A stretch of DNA of 64,000 nt from Reyranella sp. (GCF_017305915.1 NZ_JAFKJN010000005.1:62001-126000), one strand, 5' to 3'; shown: positions 18,539-27,101, counted from the first letter of the stretch. The notes: generated by a model from the sequence alone, not told the origin. A program made the numbers and translations.

Positions 18539-19297
18539 TCAGCGGTTCCCGCGTGCCGCGGCGACGGCCTGCGTCGCCTGCGCGTCGGTGCCGAGATAGA
18601 CCTCGATCACCCGCGGGTCGCTCGCCACCTGGTGCGGCAGGCCCTCGGAGATCTTCTCGCCGTGGTCCAGCACCATCACGCGGTCCACGACCTTCATCAG
18701 CACGCCCATGATGTGTTCGACCCAGATGATGGTGATGCCCAATTCGTCGCGGATCTTGCGCAGCATGTCGGCGGCCTGGTCCATCTCCGTCTCGTCGAGG
18801 CCGCCCAGGCTCTCGTCCGCGAGGAGCAGCTTGGGCTCGGTGGCAAGCGCCTTGGCAAGCTCGAGCTTCTTCAGGCCGGCAGCGCCCAGCCCGTCGACCG
18901 GCGCATGGCGATCCGTCGGCAGCCCGACCATGGCAAGCGCCCGCTCGGCCGCGGCCTCGGCCTTGGCGCGGCTGTGGCGGTTCTGGCCGAAATAGCCCGC
19001 GAGCGCGGCGTTCTCGAAGATCGAGAGGCGACGAAAGGGCCGCGGGATCTGGAAGGTCCGGCCGATGCCGCGGTTGATGATGGTGTGCGGCGCCAGCCCA
19101 CTCAGCTCGTGGCCCTCGAACTTGATCGATCCCGCGCTCGGCGCGAAAGTCCCCGAGAGCATGTTGAAGATCGTGCTCTTGCCCGAGCCGTTGGGGCCGA
19201 TCAGGCCGAGGATCTCGCCCTGATCGACCTTGAACGACACGTTGCTCACAGCGGTGAAGCCGCCGAAGCGCTTCACCAGTCCTTCGACCGCCAGCAC
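18539..19297 (-). CDS. livG: Branched-chain amino acid-type ABC transporter ATPase LivG
   Basis: ATP-binding subunit, 252 residues when started at GTG 19297. That GTG overlaps the livK stop by one base (TAGTG) and gives the usual N-terminus LAVEGLVKRFGGFTAV; a longer open frame upstream is only the shadow of livK. Walker A is GPNGSGKSTIFN; INRGIGRTFQIPRPF is the Q-loop. The signature is divergent, LGAAGLKKLELAKAL in place of LSGGQ, and Walker B ends ADES instead of LDEP. This variant exists in a LivG subgroup and probably does not mean loss of function. Confidence 0.93.
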   Translation of the reverse strand: MLAVEGLVKRFGGFTAVSNVSFKVDQGEILGLIGPNGSGKSTIFNMLSGTFAPSAGSIKFEGHELSGLAPHTIINRGIGRTFQIPRPFRRLSIFENAALAGYFGQNRHSRAKAEAAAERALAMVGLPTDRHAPVDGLGAAGLKKLELAKALATEPKLLLADESLGGLDETEMDQAADMLRKIRDELGITIIWVEHIMGVLMKVVDRVMVLDHGEKISEGLPHQVASDPRVIEVYLGTDAQATQAVAAARGNR

Positions 19298-20592
19298 TAC
19301 TTGTTGCTGTAGGTCGTGCCGGCCGGCAGCGGCAGCACCGGCTCGGCCTGCTGCTGGCTCTTCGGCCACACGACGACCGCCTTGCCGTCGACATACTGCG
19401 TCACGACCGGGAAGGCGCGCATGTTCTGGCCGGCAAGCTGGTCAGTCTCGGCAGCGAACTTCACGCCGAAGCCCAGCATCGTGCCGCCTTCGGGCAGGTC
19501 GACGTCGAGCGCGGCCTTGCGCAGCGCCTCGCCGTCGATGCCGCCGTACTTCTTGATCGCGACCGGCAGCACCCTGGTGAAGAACAGATAGGCGTTGCTG
19601 GCCGACATGCCGACATGCGCCGAGCGCGACGCGCCGGGCTTGGCCTTATCGAACGCGTCGCCGACCATCTTGATCACCGGCGGCAGCGCGGGATCGAGGC
19701 TCTTCGGGTTGGTCAGCCAGATCGAGATCGGGTCGATGGTGAAGAGATGGTTGGAATCGTCGCCCAACCCTTCCTTCAGCTTGTCGTAGACGCTGTAGCC
19801 CGCACCCTGGCCGACGATCGCCTGGACCTTCAGCCCCTGCTCGCGCGCCTGGCGCAGCAGCAGCGTGATGTCGGGATTGTAGCCGGTGTGGAAGATCACG
19901 TCCGGCCGCGCGCGCTTGAGCTTGGTCACCAGCGCCGACAGGTCGGGCGCGGTGATCGAGTAGCCCTCCTTCAGCACGACGTTGAAGCCGTGCTTCTTGG
20001 AGCCGGCCTCGTCACCCTTGGCGACGTCGACGCCGTAGGCGCCGTCCTCGTGCACGATCGCCACGCGCAGGTCCTTGGGCTCCTTGCCGAGCTTGGACTT
20101 GGCATACTCGGCGATCATGTCGGTCGCGGCGACGCCGTAGAGATTGCCGCTGACCTGCGGGCGGAAGACGTAGTGCAGATGGCGGTTGTCGAGCACCGCG
20201 CTCGAGATGCAGGTGGTGAGCCACATGAATTTCTTCAGCGTCTCGACCTTGGCGGCCGCCGGCACGCACTGCGCCGAGGAGTAGAAGCCCATCAGCATGT
20301 CGACCTTTTCCTGCTCGACCAGCCGCACGGCTTCGTTGATCGCCACGTCGGGCTTGCTCTGGGCATCGGCGTAGATCGGCTCGATCTGATAGCCCTCGAC
20401 CCCGCCCTGCTTGATGAAGTAGTCGATCATGATCTTGGCGCCGGTGTACTGCAGCTCCGAGCCGCCGCCCGCGAACGGGCCGGTCAGGTCGTAGACCACG
20501 CCGATCTTGATCTTCCTATCCTGAGCCTGGGCAGCGACCACCAAGCCAAGGCACGCAACAAACGCGAACGCCAGACGCACCATCTTGGACAT
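19297..20592 (-). CDS. Branched-chain amino acid-type ABC transporter substrate-binding protein
   Basis: Periplasmic receptor of the LivJ/K superfamily (Peripla_BP_6), 431 residues. The start ATG 20592 follows GGGAGGACAGC and gives the signal peptide MSKMVRLAFAFVACLGLVVA ending AQAQ. IKIGVVYDLTGPFAGGGSE, NEAVRLVEQEKVDMLMG, YVFRPQVSGNLYG and VAIVHEDGAYGVDVAKGDE follow the family pattern. The long form (over 400 residues) is often tied to amides, aromatic acids or urea rather than leucine itself, so the ligand should be left open. First gene of the operon, with a promoter at 20644-20672. Confidence 0.92.
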   Translation of the reverse strand: MSKMVRLAFAFVACLGLVVAAQAQDRKIKIGVVYDLTGPFAGGGSELQYTGAKIMIDYFIKQGGVEGYQIEPIYADAQSKPDVAINEAVRLVEQEKVDMLMGFYSSAQCVPAAAKVETLKKFMWLTTCISSAVLDNRHLHYVFRPQVSGNLYGVAATDMIAEYAKSKLGKEPKDLRVAIVHEDGAYGVDVAKGDEAGSKKHGFNVVLKEGYSITAPDLSALVTKLKRARPDVIFHTGYNPDITLLLRQAREQGLKVQAIVGQGAGYSVYDKLKEGLGDDSNHLFTIDPISIWLTNPKSLDPALPPVIKMVGDAFDKAKPGASRSAHVGMSASNAYLFFTRVLPVAIKKYGGIDGEALRKAALDVDLPEGGTMLGFGVKFAAETDQLAGQNMRAFPVVTQYVDGKAVVVWPKSQQQAEPVLPLPAGTTYSNK

Positions 20593-20643
20593 GCTGTCCT
20601 CCCTGATCCCGCGCGGCTTCGTTATTCGTTTTTGGTTGCGCGC

Positions 20644-20672
20644 ATCACACGGACTGCCCATGCACCTGTCAA
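20644..20672 (-). promoter_or_regulatory. Strong sigma70-like promoter for the liv operon
   Basis: On the minus strand TTGACA (perfect -35), 17-base spacer, TGTGAT (-10, four of six). The -10 ends about 50 bases ahead of the binding-protein ATG. The promoter sits just 3 bp after the stop of the alkylsulfatase gene, which suggests the liv operon can be expressed separately from it. Confidence 0.65.
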
Positions 20673-20675
20673 GCG

Positions 20676-22628
20676 CTAACGCCCTTCGCCGGGCGTCAGG
20701 ATCTCGAACATGAGGCCTGTCGGCTGATCGAGCATGTCGAACAAAGCCGCGAGCCGCGCGACGTCGCCCTCGACCCGGATCGCGCCCGACGCGAGCGCGT
20801 CCGGCAGCTTGGTCCGGCCGAGCGTGACCTGGTCGAGCGTCGCCCGCGTGGTGGCGATCGAGACTGCGGCGGCATCCGACCACTCGCCCAGGCGATGCGT
20901 CAGCGTGCAGTGCTTCAACGTCTGGGCGAGCTTCTCGCCGCGATCGGTGAAGTGCCAGTTGATGACCATCGCCTGCCCCGCCGCCTTGGCCGGGTCGAGC
21001 CGGATCGCCATCGAATCGAAGAAGATGTCGGTGCTGAGCCCCGCCAGGGTGTCGGCCGACATCAGCCCGCGCGCCGGCACCTTGAACGCGCCGTGCCTGA
21101 GCTCCATCGCGCCGTAGAGGAAGGCATTGCGCCAGGTCGCCGACTCGGCCTGGTAGCCCATCTGCTCCAGCGCGTCGGCGCAGAGCGCGCGGGCCGAGAG
21201 GTTGTCCGGCTCGGCGTAGACCACCTCCTTCATCACCTGGGCGACCCAGCGGAACTCGCCCTTGGCGAAGTCGGCCCTCGCGCGCGCGATCGCCGCATCG
21301 GCGCCGCCCATGTACTCGACGAACTTCTTCGCGGCCGGCGCCGGCGGCAGCGGATGGAGATTGCAAGGATTGCCGTCGTACCAGCTCAGGTACCGCTGAT
21401 AGACCGCCTTCACGTTGTGGCTGACGCTGCCGTAGTAGCCGCGCACCGACCAGCGCTCGGCGAGGCCCGGCGGCAGATCGACGACCTCGGCGATCTCCGC
21501 CGGCCGCCAGCCCTTGTTCATGTGGCGCAAGGTCTGGTCGTGGATATGCTTGTAGAGGTCGCGCTGCGCCTCGAGCCGGTCGAGCACCGCTTCGCGGCCC
21601 CAGGTCGGCCAGTGGTGCTGGCCGATCATCACCTCGGTGCGCGGCACATACATCGCGATCGCGTCGCCGATATACTTCGCCCAGATGCGCGGATCGCGCG
21701 CCACCGCGCCGCGCAGCGGGATGAAGTTGTGCAGCAGCGGGCAGGCGTTCTCCGCCATGTTGAGCACGCCGAGCTCAGGATAGAACATGTGCATCTCGGC
21801 CGGCGCCTCGGTCTCGGGCGCGAGCTGGAAGACGATCTCGAGCCCGTCGATGGTGTGGGTCTCGATCGCCTGCTCGACGCTCATCGTCGGTGCGATCAGG
21901 CCCGGCGTGCCGCGCGCCACCGACTTGCCCAATCCGGCATCGACCTGGCCGCGCGCCCCGCGCGGCAGCATGGTGCCGAACTGGAACTGCGCCCGCCGCG
22001 ACATCGGCAGCCCGGCCAGCACGTTCTCACCGGCAATCGCCTCCATGAAGCCCGCCGGCGCGATCACCTTCACCTTGCCCGCCTTCACATCGGCCTCGTC
22101 GACCACGCCGCGCACGCCGCCGTAATGGTCGATGTGGCTGTGGGTGTAGATCACCGCGACCACCGGCTTGTCCGGCCGATGCGCGCGATAGAGCGCCAGC
22201 GCCGCGCGCGAGACCTCGGCGGTGGTCAGCGGATCGATCAGGATCAGGCCGCTGTCGCCCTCGAGCACCGTCATGTTGGAGATGTCGAAGCCGCGCAGCT
22301 GCCAGACGCGCTCGGCCACCTTGAACAGGCCGTTGGCCATGTTGAGCCGCGCCATGCGCCACAGGCTGGGATTGACCGTCGCCGGTGCGAGCTCGCCGTC
22401 GACAAAGGCGTATTCGCCCAGATTCCACAGAACCGTGCCGCCGCCGGTCTGCACGACCCCGTCGGGCACCGCCGCGATCAGGCCGCGTCGCGCGGCCTCG
22501 AAATCATCCTTGTCGGCGAACGGCAGCTTCGCCGCGAGCGCGGCGTTGGCCGCACGCGTGGCGGCCTCGGCATCGCGTGCCACGTCGAGGTGCGATGCCG
22601 GCACCGGTACGGCGGATCCTGTCGCCAT
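20676..22628 (-). CDS. Alkyl sulfatase / metallo-beta-lactamase fold hydrolase (SdsA/BDS1 type)
   Basis: A type III alkylsulfatase, expected to hydrolyse primary or secondary alkyl sulfate esters such as SDS. 650 residues. The zinc site starts THSHIDHYGG with His163, His165, Asp167 and His168. Downstream family marks are ETEAPAEMHMFYPE, LNMAENACPLLHN (Glu and His ligands), and GQHHWPTWG. The C-terminal part has the helical dimerisation segment and a sterol-carrier-like (SCP2) domain ending in FEILTPGEGR. I see no clear Sec signal at the N-terminus (MATGSAVPVPASHLDV), so it may be cytoplasmic, unlike Pseudomonas SdsA1. It is divergent from the YjbR gene and upstream of the liv operon. Confidence 0.88.
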   Translation of the reverse strand: MATGSAVPVPASHLDVARDAEAATRAANAALAAKLPFADKDDFEAARRGLIAAVPDGVVQTGGGTVLWNLGEYAFVDGELAPATVNPSLWRMARLNMANGLFKVAERVWQLRGFDISNMTVLEGDSGLILIDPLTTAEVSRAALALYRAHRPDKPVVAVIYTHSHIDHYGGVRGVVDEADVKAGKVKVIAPAGFMEAIAGENVLAGLPMSRRAQFQFGTMLPRGARGQVDAGLGKSVARGTPGLIAPTMSVEQAIETHTIDGLEIVFQLAPETEAPAEMHMFYPELGVLNMAENACPLLHNFIPLRGAVARDPRIWAKYIGDAIAMYVPRTEVMIGQHHWPTWGREAVLDRLEAQRDLYKHIHDQTLRHMNKGWRPAEIAEVVDLPPGLAERWSVRGYYGSVSHNVKAVYQRYLSWYDGNPCNLHPLPPAPAAKKFVEYMGGADAAIARARADFAKGEFRWVAQVMKEVVYAEPDNLSARALCADALEQMGYQAESATWRNAFLYGAMELRHGAFKVPARGLMSADTLAGLSTDIFFDSMAIRLDPAKAAGQAMVINWHFTDRGEKLAQTLKHCTLTHRLGEWSDAAAVSIATTRATLDQVTLGRTKLPDALASGAIRVEGDVARLAALFDMLDQPTGLMFEILTPGEGR

Positions 22629-22658
22629 GTTCCTCCCCTTCCCCTAGGCTTCCCCGGC

Positions 22659-23000
22659 ATGGCCGGTCGCAAGCTTCCCCTCTCGACCATCCGCAAGGTG
22701 GCGCTGTCCTTCCCCGGAGTCGAGGAAGGCACCTCCTATGGAACACCGGCCTTCAAGCTCGAGAAGAAGCTGCTGGTCCGACTGCACCAGGACGGCAGGT
22801 CGCTGGTACTCAAGGTCGGCGACGCCACGCGGGATCACCTGCTGCAGGCCGATCCCGACACCTTCTTCGTCACCGACCACTATCGCGGCTATCCCTACGT
22901 CCTGGCGCATCTCGACAGGCTGAGCGCCGCCGACCTCGGCAAGCTGATCGAGCGGGCGATCGCGTTCCTTGCACAGGGAAGTCGAGGGGGACCCCACTAG
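22659..23000 (+). CDS. MmcQ/YjbR-like protein
   Basis: A protein of 113 residues of the YjbR/MmcQ family (CyaY-like fold): LSTIRKVALSFPGVEEGTSYGTPAFKLEKKLLVRL then DTFFVTDHYRGYPYVLAHLDRL landmarks are typical; the role is unknown, though DNA binding has been suggested for the family. The ATG at 22659 fits the usual length. It is divergent from the alkylsulfatase (30 bp between starts). Confidence 0.8.
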   Translation: MAGRKLPLSTIRKVALSFPGVEEGTSYGTPAFKLEKKLLVRLHQDGRSLVLKVGDATRDHLLQADPDTFFVTDHYRGYPYVLAHLDRLSAADLGKLIERAIAFLAQGSRGGPH

Positions 23001-23059
23001 CCACGGCCGTCCGGCACGCTCGCGCCCGGGGCGCCGGGAGGCCACGAAAGTCCGCAAGA

Positions 23060-23077
23060 GTCCACACCGGTGTGGAC
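23060..23077. repeat. Perfect 18-bp palindrome GTCCACACCGGTGTGGAC
   Basis: A symmetric sequence in the gene-free region 60 bp after the YjbR-like gene. It could be an operator or part of a terminator stem, but no T-run follows on either strand and no gene starts close by. Confidence 0.55.
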
Positions 23078-23272
23078 CGGTTCGATGCCGATGGCATCGG
23101 CGTTTTCGGCCCGGAGTCCACGAATCCACCGACTCCCGGGGGCCCCTGAAAAAACACTCTATCCAGGGTCCCGGCACGGCCCCGCGCAGGTAGCGGGCGC
23201 CCCCTTCGGATCTGGTCGTAACGTGGCGCATCATCATGCGCGCCATCCTGCATCAGGGCGCGTCGAACACCT

Positions 23273-23341
23273 ATTATGGGCAATGGAACGCGCGCATCCT
23301 TGGGCAAACGCAGGCGAATCGACCGTTCCATTGCCCATAAT
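23273..23341. repeat. Inverted repeat with 18-base perfect arms
   Basis: Left arm ATTATGGGCAATGGAACG (23273-23290) and right arm CGTTCCATTGCCCATAAT (23324-23341), 33 bases apart. The whole is 69 bp. It lies downstream of the Bug-type gene, but has no following T-run. The layout resembles the two ends of a miniature element. Confidence 0.7.
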
Positions 23342-23511
23342 GAACTCGCCGCGAGCGCAAAATTTGCCGCCCTGGATGGGTGCGGGCGCATTTTGCCCGG
23401 AAATCGAGGCTCGGCCCGCGGGAAATTTACACCGGCCCGAAAAAGAAATTGTCCGGCGAGCCAGACTTCAGAACGGGGAGCTGTTCTCAGTCGAACTCAA
23501 ATCATCCGATT

Positions 23512-24483
23512 CTATCCCTCGATCTTGATGCCGTTGTCTTTGACCACCTTGGTCCAGCGCTGGGTCTCGAACTTCAGCTTTTCGAGATAGGCCTCGGGCG
23601 TGCTGCCGGTCATGACGAAGCCGAGGTCGCTGTACTTCTTGATGACCGCGGGATCCTTGATCGCCTCGTGCACCAGCCCGTTCAGCCTGTCGATCACCGG
23701 CCGCGGCACGCCGGCCGGCGCGACCAGGCCGTAGAACACCGCGCTCTCCATGTCCTTCATGCCGAGCTCGCCCACCGTCGGCACGGTCGGGCAGATCGTC
23801 GAGCGCTCGGGCGAGGCGACGCAGATGCCGTTCAACCGTCCCGCCGCCACGTGGTTGCCGGTCGGCAGCACGACGTCGATGATGATCGGCACGTGGCCGG
23901 CCAGCACGTCGCGCAAGGTGTCGGCGACGCCCTTGTAGGCCACGTTCTCCATCTTCATGTCGAGCCGCGCGCGCAAGAGCTCGGCCCACAGGTGCGGCTG
24001 GTTGCCGACGCCGGAGGTGCCGTAGCGCGTCTTCTCCGGCTGCTTGGCGAGCCAGTCGACCAGCTCGGGCAACGTCTTCACGGGAATCGAGGGATGGACC
24101 GCGAGGATGTCGGGAATGTCGGCGACGGTGGAGATCGGCTGGAAGTCCTTCAGCGGATCGTAGGGCTGCTTGAGGCCGAGCGCGGCATTGGTCGCCAGCG
24201 TCGTCGTGCCGAGCAGCAGCGTGTGGCCGTCGGGCTTGGACTTGGCGACCATGTCCATGCCGATGATGGTGTTGCCGCCGCCCTTGTTCTCGACGATGAC
24301 CTGCTGGCCGAGCAGCGCCGTCATCTTCTCCGCCAGCACGCGGCCCGCGGTGTCGGTGGCGCCGCCCGGGATGTAGGGCACCACGATCTTCACTTGTTGG
24401 GTGGGCCATGCCTGGGCGCGCACGGCCGAGGCGCCCACGATTGTCCAGCCGGCCGCCGCCAGCACGCTACGACGCTTGAGCAT
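23512..24483 (-). CDS. Tripartite tricarboxylate transporter-type binding protein (Bug/TctC family), orphan
   Basis: Periplasmic receptor of the Bug family, 323 residues. The N-terminus MLKRRSVLAAAGWTIVGASAVRAQ is a signal peptide with an RR pair. Marks are IVVPYIPGGATDTAGRVLAEKM, VIVENKGGGNTIIGMDMVAKSKPDGHTLLLG and YGLVAPAGVPRPVIDRLN, all typical. I take ATG 24483; TTG 24486 is in frame just upstream. The GGGGAGG that serves as ribosome site is the edge of a dispersed repeat. No TctA or TctB membrane genes are near, as is common for the many Bug proteins of such genomes. Confidence 0.9.
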   Translation of the reverse strand: MLKRRSVLAAAGWTIVGASAVRAQAWPTQQVKIVVPYIPGGATDTAGRVLAEKMTALLGQQVIVENKGGGNTIIGMDMVAKSKPDGHTLLLGTTTLATNAALGLKQPYDPLKDFQPISTVADIPDILAVHPSIPVKTLPELVDWLAKQPEKTRYGTSGVGNQPHLWAELLRARLDMKMENVAYKGVADTLRDVLAGHVPIIIDVVLPTGNHVAAGRLNGICVASPERSTICPTVPTVGELGMKDMESAVFYGLVAPAGVPRPVIDRLNGLVHEAIKDPAVIKKYSDLGFVMTGSTPEAYLEKLKFETQRWTKVVKDNGIKIEG

Positions 24484-24490
24484 CAATCAA

Positions 24491-24649
24491 TCCTCCCCAT
24501 TCAGATGGGGAGGTGTCGGCGTCCGAGCGCTTTTCGAGCTTCGCTCGAAAACGCATGGCCGACGGAGGGGTCAGGAGCCGCATCACGCCTGCCGCTCATG
24601 ACCCCTCCGCCCGCGATTACGCGGGCACCTCCCCATGTGAATGGGGAGG
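24491..24649. repeat. Dispersed palindromic repeat, CCTCCCCATTC family, copy 3
   Basis: A 159-bp element starting TCCTCCCCATTCAGATGGGG and ending ATGTGAATGGGGAGG. Inside are GACGGAGGGGTCA and TGACCCCTCCG plus an extra hairpin TTTTCGAGC-ttc-GCTCGAAAA (24531-24551) not present in copies 1 and 2. It separates the MFS stop from the Bug-type start. Confidence 0.9.
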
Positions 24650-24658
24650 GCTGGCCTT

Positions 24659-25846
24659 TTACTCCGCCGGCTTCAGCGCCGCCATCTCGCTGCTCTTTTC
24701 ACTGGGCAGAAACGAGATGGCGATGAAGGTGCAGAGGGCGACGCCGGCGAGTGTCACCAGCAGCGTCGGGAAGCCGGCCGCCTTCACCGATGGGCCGATC
24801 GCCGCCACGACCAGCGAGCTGACGCCGAAGCCGATCGCCAGCCGCATCCCCGTCACGCGACTCCTCATGCGGTCGTCGACGTAGCGCACGATCATCGCAT
24901 CGGTGAACGGGATGGCGCCGAACACGAAGACCATGAACAAGGTCGTCACGCCGATCAGCGCCCAGCCTTCGGCGTAGGCCGCCAGCACGAACAGCGGCAC
25001 CTGGGCGATCAGGATCGGCAGGTAGATGGTCTTGAGCGGATAGCGGTCGATCAGCGAGCCGACCACCAGCTGCATCAGCGACGCCACGGTGAAGATGCCG
25101 AACAGCACCACGCTCAGCAGCCAGGGATTGGCCGCCAGCTCGGCGATGCGCGCCTTCAGCATCTCGCCGTTGGAGTTGGTCGTGAAGTTGAAGACGATCG
25201 AGCCGGTGACCGCGGCGCAGGTCATGATGAAGAACACCCGCGCCATGACGTTGGGCGGCAGGTCGAGCATCTTGGCCTTGCGCTTGGCCGGGGCCTCCTG
25301 CTCCTTCGGCACCAGCACCGCGAACAGCACTGCGGCGATCAGGCAGACCACGCCCGGCACGACGTAGGCCATCTGCCAGCCGTAGCGGGTCGCCAGGAAG
25401 ACCGACAGGCCGGCGCCGATGGCGATGCCGAGGTTGCCGACCAGGCCGTTGACGCCGATCACGAAGCCCGGGCGATCGGCGCCCTGCACGATCATCGGGA
25501 TGCCGACCGGATGATAGATCGAGGCGAAGGCGCCCATCAGCGTCAGCGCCGCGCCGATCTGCCACTTGTTCTGGGTGAGCGCGATCAGCAGGCACGACAC
25601 GCCGATGCCGGCGAAGAAGATGATCATCATGGAGCGGCGGCCCCACGAGTCGCCGAGCTTGCCCGAGACGATCGAGCCCGCGCCGAACATGAACGAGGCG
25701 CCGAAGGCGTAGGGCGTCAGCTCCTTCCAGTCGGTCCCCCAGACGCCGGCGATCACGCTCACCGTGTAGAGGAAGATCGCGATGACCCAGTGGTCGACCG
25801 CATGGCCGAGATTGAGCAAGAGGGAGGTCGGGCTGCCGAGCTTCAT
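24659..25846 (-). CDS. MFS transporter
   Basis: Major facilitator superfamily carrier, about 395 residues and twelve hydrophobic segments. The conserved loop between segments 2 and 3 reads GKLGDSWGRRSMM. NLGHAVDHWVIAIFLYTV in the first segment resembles the fosmidomycin-resistance-like branch. I prefer ATG 25846 (MKLGSPTSLLLNLGHA), with GGAG upstream; a longer frame to ATG 25909 adds 21 polar residues and begins at the edge of a repeat. The central loop is lysine-rich (EQEAPAKRKAKM). Substrate unknown; the adjacent divergent AraC regulator is a candidate controller. Confidence 0.85.
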   Translation of the reverse strand: MKLGSPTSLLLNLGHAVDHWVIAIFLYTVSVIAGVWGTDWKELTPYAFGASFMFGAGSIVSGKLGDSWGRRSMMIIFFAGIGVSCLLIALTQNKWQIGAALTLMGAFASIYHPVGIPMIVQGADRPGFVIGVNGLVGNLGIAIGAGLSVFLATRYGWQMAYVVPGVVCLIAAVLFAVLVPKEQEAPAKRKAKMLDLPPNVMARVFFIMTCAAVTGSIVFNFTTNSNGEMLKARIAELAANPWLLSVVLFGIFTVASLMQLVVGSLIDRYPLKTIYLPILIAQVPLFVLAAYAEGWALIGVTTLFMVFVFGAIPFTDAMIVRYVDDRMRSRVTGMRLAIGFGVSSLVVAAIGPSVKAAGFPTLLVTLAGVALCTFIAISFLPSEKSSEMAALKPAE

Positions 25847-25909
25847 GACGCGCGTTTCACTCCAATCGCCGCCAGCATCGCCACTCGACACCGCCGGCAC
25901 GGCCATCAC

Positions 25910-26018
25910 ACCTCACCCTGAGGAGGCCGCGCAGCGGCCGTCTCGAAGGGTGGGTACGAGCACCTTTGTTGCCCACCCTTCGAGACGCCGCGCTGCGCGC
26001 GGCTCCTCAGGGTGAGGT
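25910..26018. repeat. Dispersed palindromic repeat, ACCTCACCCTGAGGAG family, copy 2
   Basis: Outer arms 25910-25925 and 26003-26018 are perfect reverse complements. Inner arms CGTCTCGAAGGGTGGG (25939-25954) and CCCACCCTTCGAGACG (25972-25987) are also perfect. The nested stem shares both motifs with the copy at 1381-1468. It occupies the divergent promoter region between the MFS gene and the AraC regulator. Confidence 0.92.
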
Positions 26019-26075
26019 GATGGGTAGAAGATTAGGGAAAGCGCCCGTGGCTGTCTTGCGCTAGGATGCCAAACG

Positions 26076-26963
26076 ATGTCGCGAAACGGCCAGCGCTCCA
26101 CAAACCCCCTGGACTACCAGCATGTCCCGCGCGCGGTCGCGGCCATGCCGAAGGACTTCGCCTGCGGCTTCGAGATCCAGCCGCACCATCATGCCCGGCC
26201 GCAGCTCATCTACGCCACCGCGGGGACCATGCGGGTATCGACCGACGACGGCGTCTGGGTGGTGCCGCCGCAGCGCGCACTGTGGATGCCGGCCGGTGTC
26301 GAGCACAGCATCGTCATGCTGAGCGACACCACCATGCGAACGCTCTATGTCCGCGACGATGCGGCGGCAGCGATGCCGATGGAGTGCCGCGTGCTGATGA
26401 TCTCGCCTCTCCTGCGCGAGCTGATCGTGCGAGCGACGGAGCTGCCGGTGCAGTACGACGAGAGCGGGCCGGCCGGCCACGTCGTCGCCCTGATCCTGTC
26501 GGAGCTGCAAGGCCTGCAGTCGCTCGGGCTGCAATTGCCGATGCCGCACGACGGCAGGCTGCGCGGCCTCTGCCAGGCGCTGCTCCAGGCGCCCGGCGAT
26601 CAACGCCCGCTCGAGGCGTGGGCCGAGACGATCAACACCAGCGCGCGTACGCTGGCGCGCCGCTTCCAGAGCGAGACGGGCCTGAGCTTCGGGGCGTGGC
26701 GGCAACAGGCGCGCGTGCTCGAGGCGATGGGCCGGCTGGGCGGCGGCGAGTCGGTGACGCGGGTCGCGCTCGATCTCGGCTACGAGAGCGTCAGTGCCTT
26801 CAGCGCCATGTTCCATCGCGCCACCGGGGCCTCGCCTAGAGCATATTCCGTCCGGCTGGGAACAGCCGGACGGAATATGCCCTCTGCGGCCAACATCGCC
26901 CGCGCGCGCGTTTCCGATCAGCCGGAAGTGCGAGCGCTTCCGGCTGATCGGAAACCGCTCTAG
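26076..26963 (+). CDS. AraC family transcriptional regulator, C-terminus extended by a repeat
   Basis: 295 residues. The N-terminal cupin-like sensor (residues 20-95) includes QPHHHARPQLIYATAGTMRV and VPPQRALWMPAGVEHSI, as in the AraC_binding/YbfI type. The C-terminal DNA-binding part has two HTH units: LEAWAETINTSARTLARRFQSETG and TRVALDLGYESVSAFSAMFHRATG, then the usual end GASPRAY. After that about 38 residues (SVRLGTAGRN...) and the TAG stop come from a CTAGAGC-type repeat. The regulator may control the divergent MFS gene; that is inference. Confidence 0.88.
   Translation: MSRNGQRSTNPLDYQHVPRAVAAMPKDFACGFEIQPHHHARPQLIYATAGTMRVSTDDGVWVVPPQRALWMPAGVEHSIVMLSDTTMRTLYVRDDAAAAMPMECRVLMISPLLRELIVRATELPVQYDESGPAGHVVALILSELQGLQSLGLQLPMPHDGRLRGLCQALLQAPGDQRPLEAWAETINTSARTLARRFQSETGLSFGAWRQQARVLEAMGRLGGGESVTRVALDLGYESVSAFSAMFHRATGASPRAYSVRLGTAGRNMPSAANIARARVSDQPEVRALPADRKPL
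26836..26963. repeat. Double-hairpin dispersed repeat, CTAGAGC family, copy 1
   Basis: Bounded by CTAGAGC (26836-26842) and GCTCTAG (26957-26963). Two perfect 18-bp stems lie inside: GCATATTCCGTCCGGCTG with loop GGAA (26841-26880), and TTTCCGATCAGCCGGAAG with an 8-base loop (26911-26954). It overlaps the 3' end of the AraC gene and provides its stop codon. Confidence 0.9.
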
Positions 26964-27077
26964 TCACTTCCGCGGCCGCTCTCAGGTGCAATGAAAAATC
27001 CCTTCGCCGCTTATGGGATTATGGTGTCGCGGCAACCTGTCAGCACACAGGAACCTTGACGGAATGGGCACGAATCT

Positions 27078-27101
27078 CCCCAATGCGCACCCTTATTGGG
27101 G
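27078..27101. promoter_or_regulatory. Inverted repeat upstream of the korC-like gene
   Basis: CCCCAAT, 10 bases, ATTGGGG, 66 bases ahead of the first codon of the 2-oxoacid oxidoreductase operon. A TTGACG (27056-27061) lies just before it. It may be a regulator site or leader hairpin. No convincing -10 was found. Confidence 0.4.

Larger units (their letters stand above)
23001..23511. other. Gene-free 511-bp region with palindromes
   Basis: The only long gap. Open frames exist on both strands but none gives a recognisable protein or good codon pattern. It holds an 18-bp perfect palindrome (23060-23077), a short hairpin CGATGCC-GAT-GGCATCG (23083-23099), and an 18-base perfect inverted repeat with a 33-base spacer (23273-23341). 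The right part (23350-23460) contains A/T tracts such as GCAAAATTTGC that are unusual beside the GC-rich neighbours. It may be a degraded gene or small mobile element remnant. Confidence 0.6.

Noticed and set aside
18539..19297. LivG taken as inactive because of the LGAAG signature and ADES Walker B
   Set aside because: The variant is seen in a subgroup of LivG proteins, and Walker A and the acidic pair are intact.
23273..23341. Rho-independent terminator for the Bug-type gene
   Set aside because: The stem is long but the loop is 33 bases and no T-run follows on the minus strand.
23070..23528. Possible 152-codon plus-strand gene in the gene-free region
   Set aside because: Composition is unlike the neighbours, the frame crosses the inverted repeat, and no motif is recognised.
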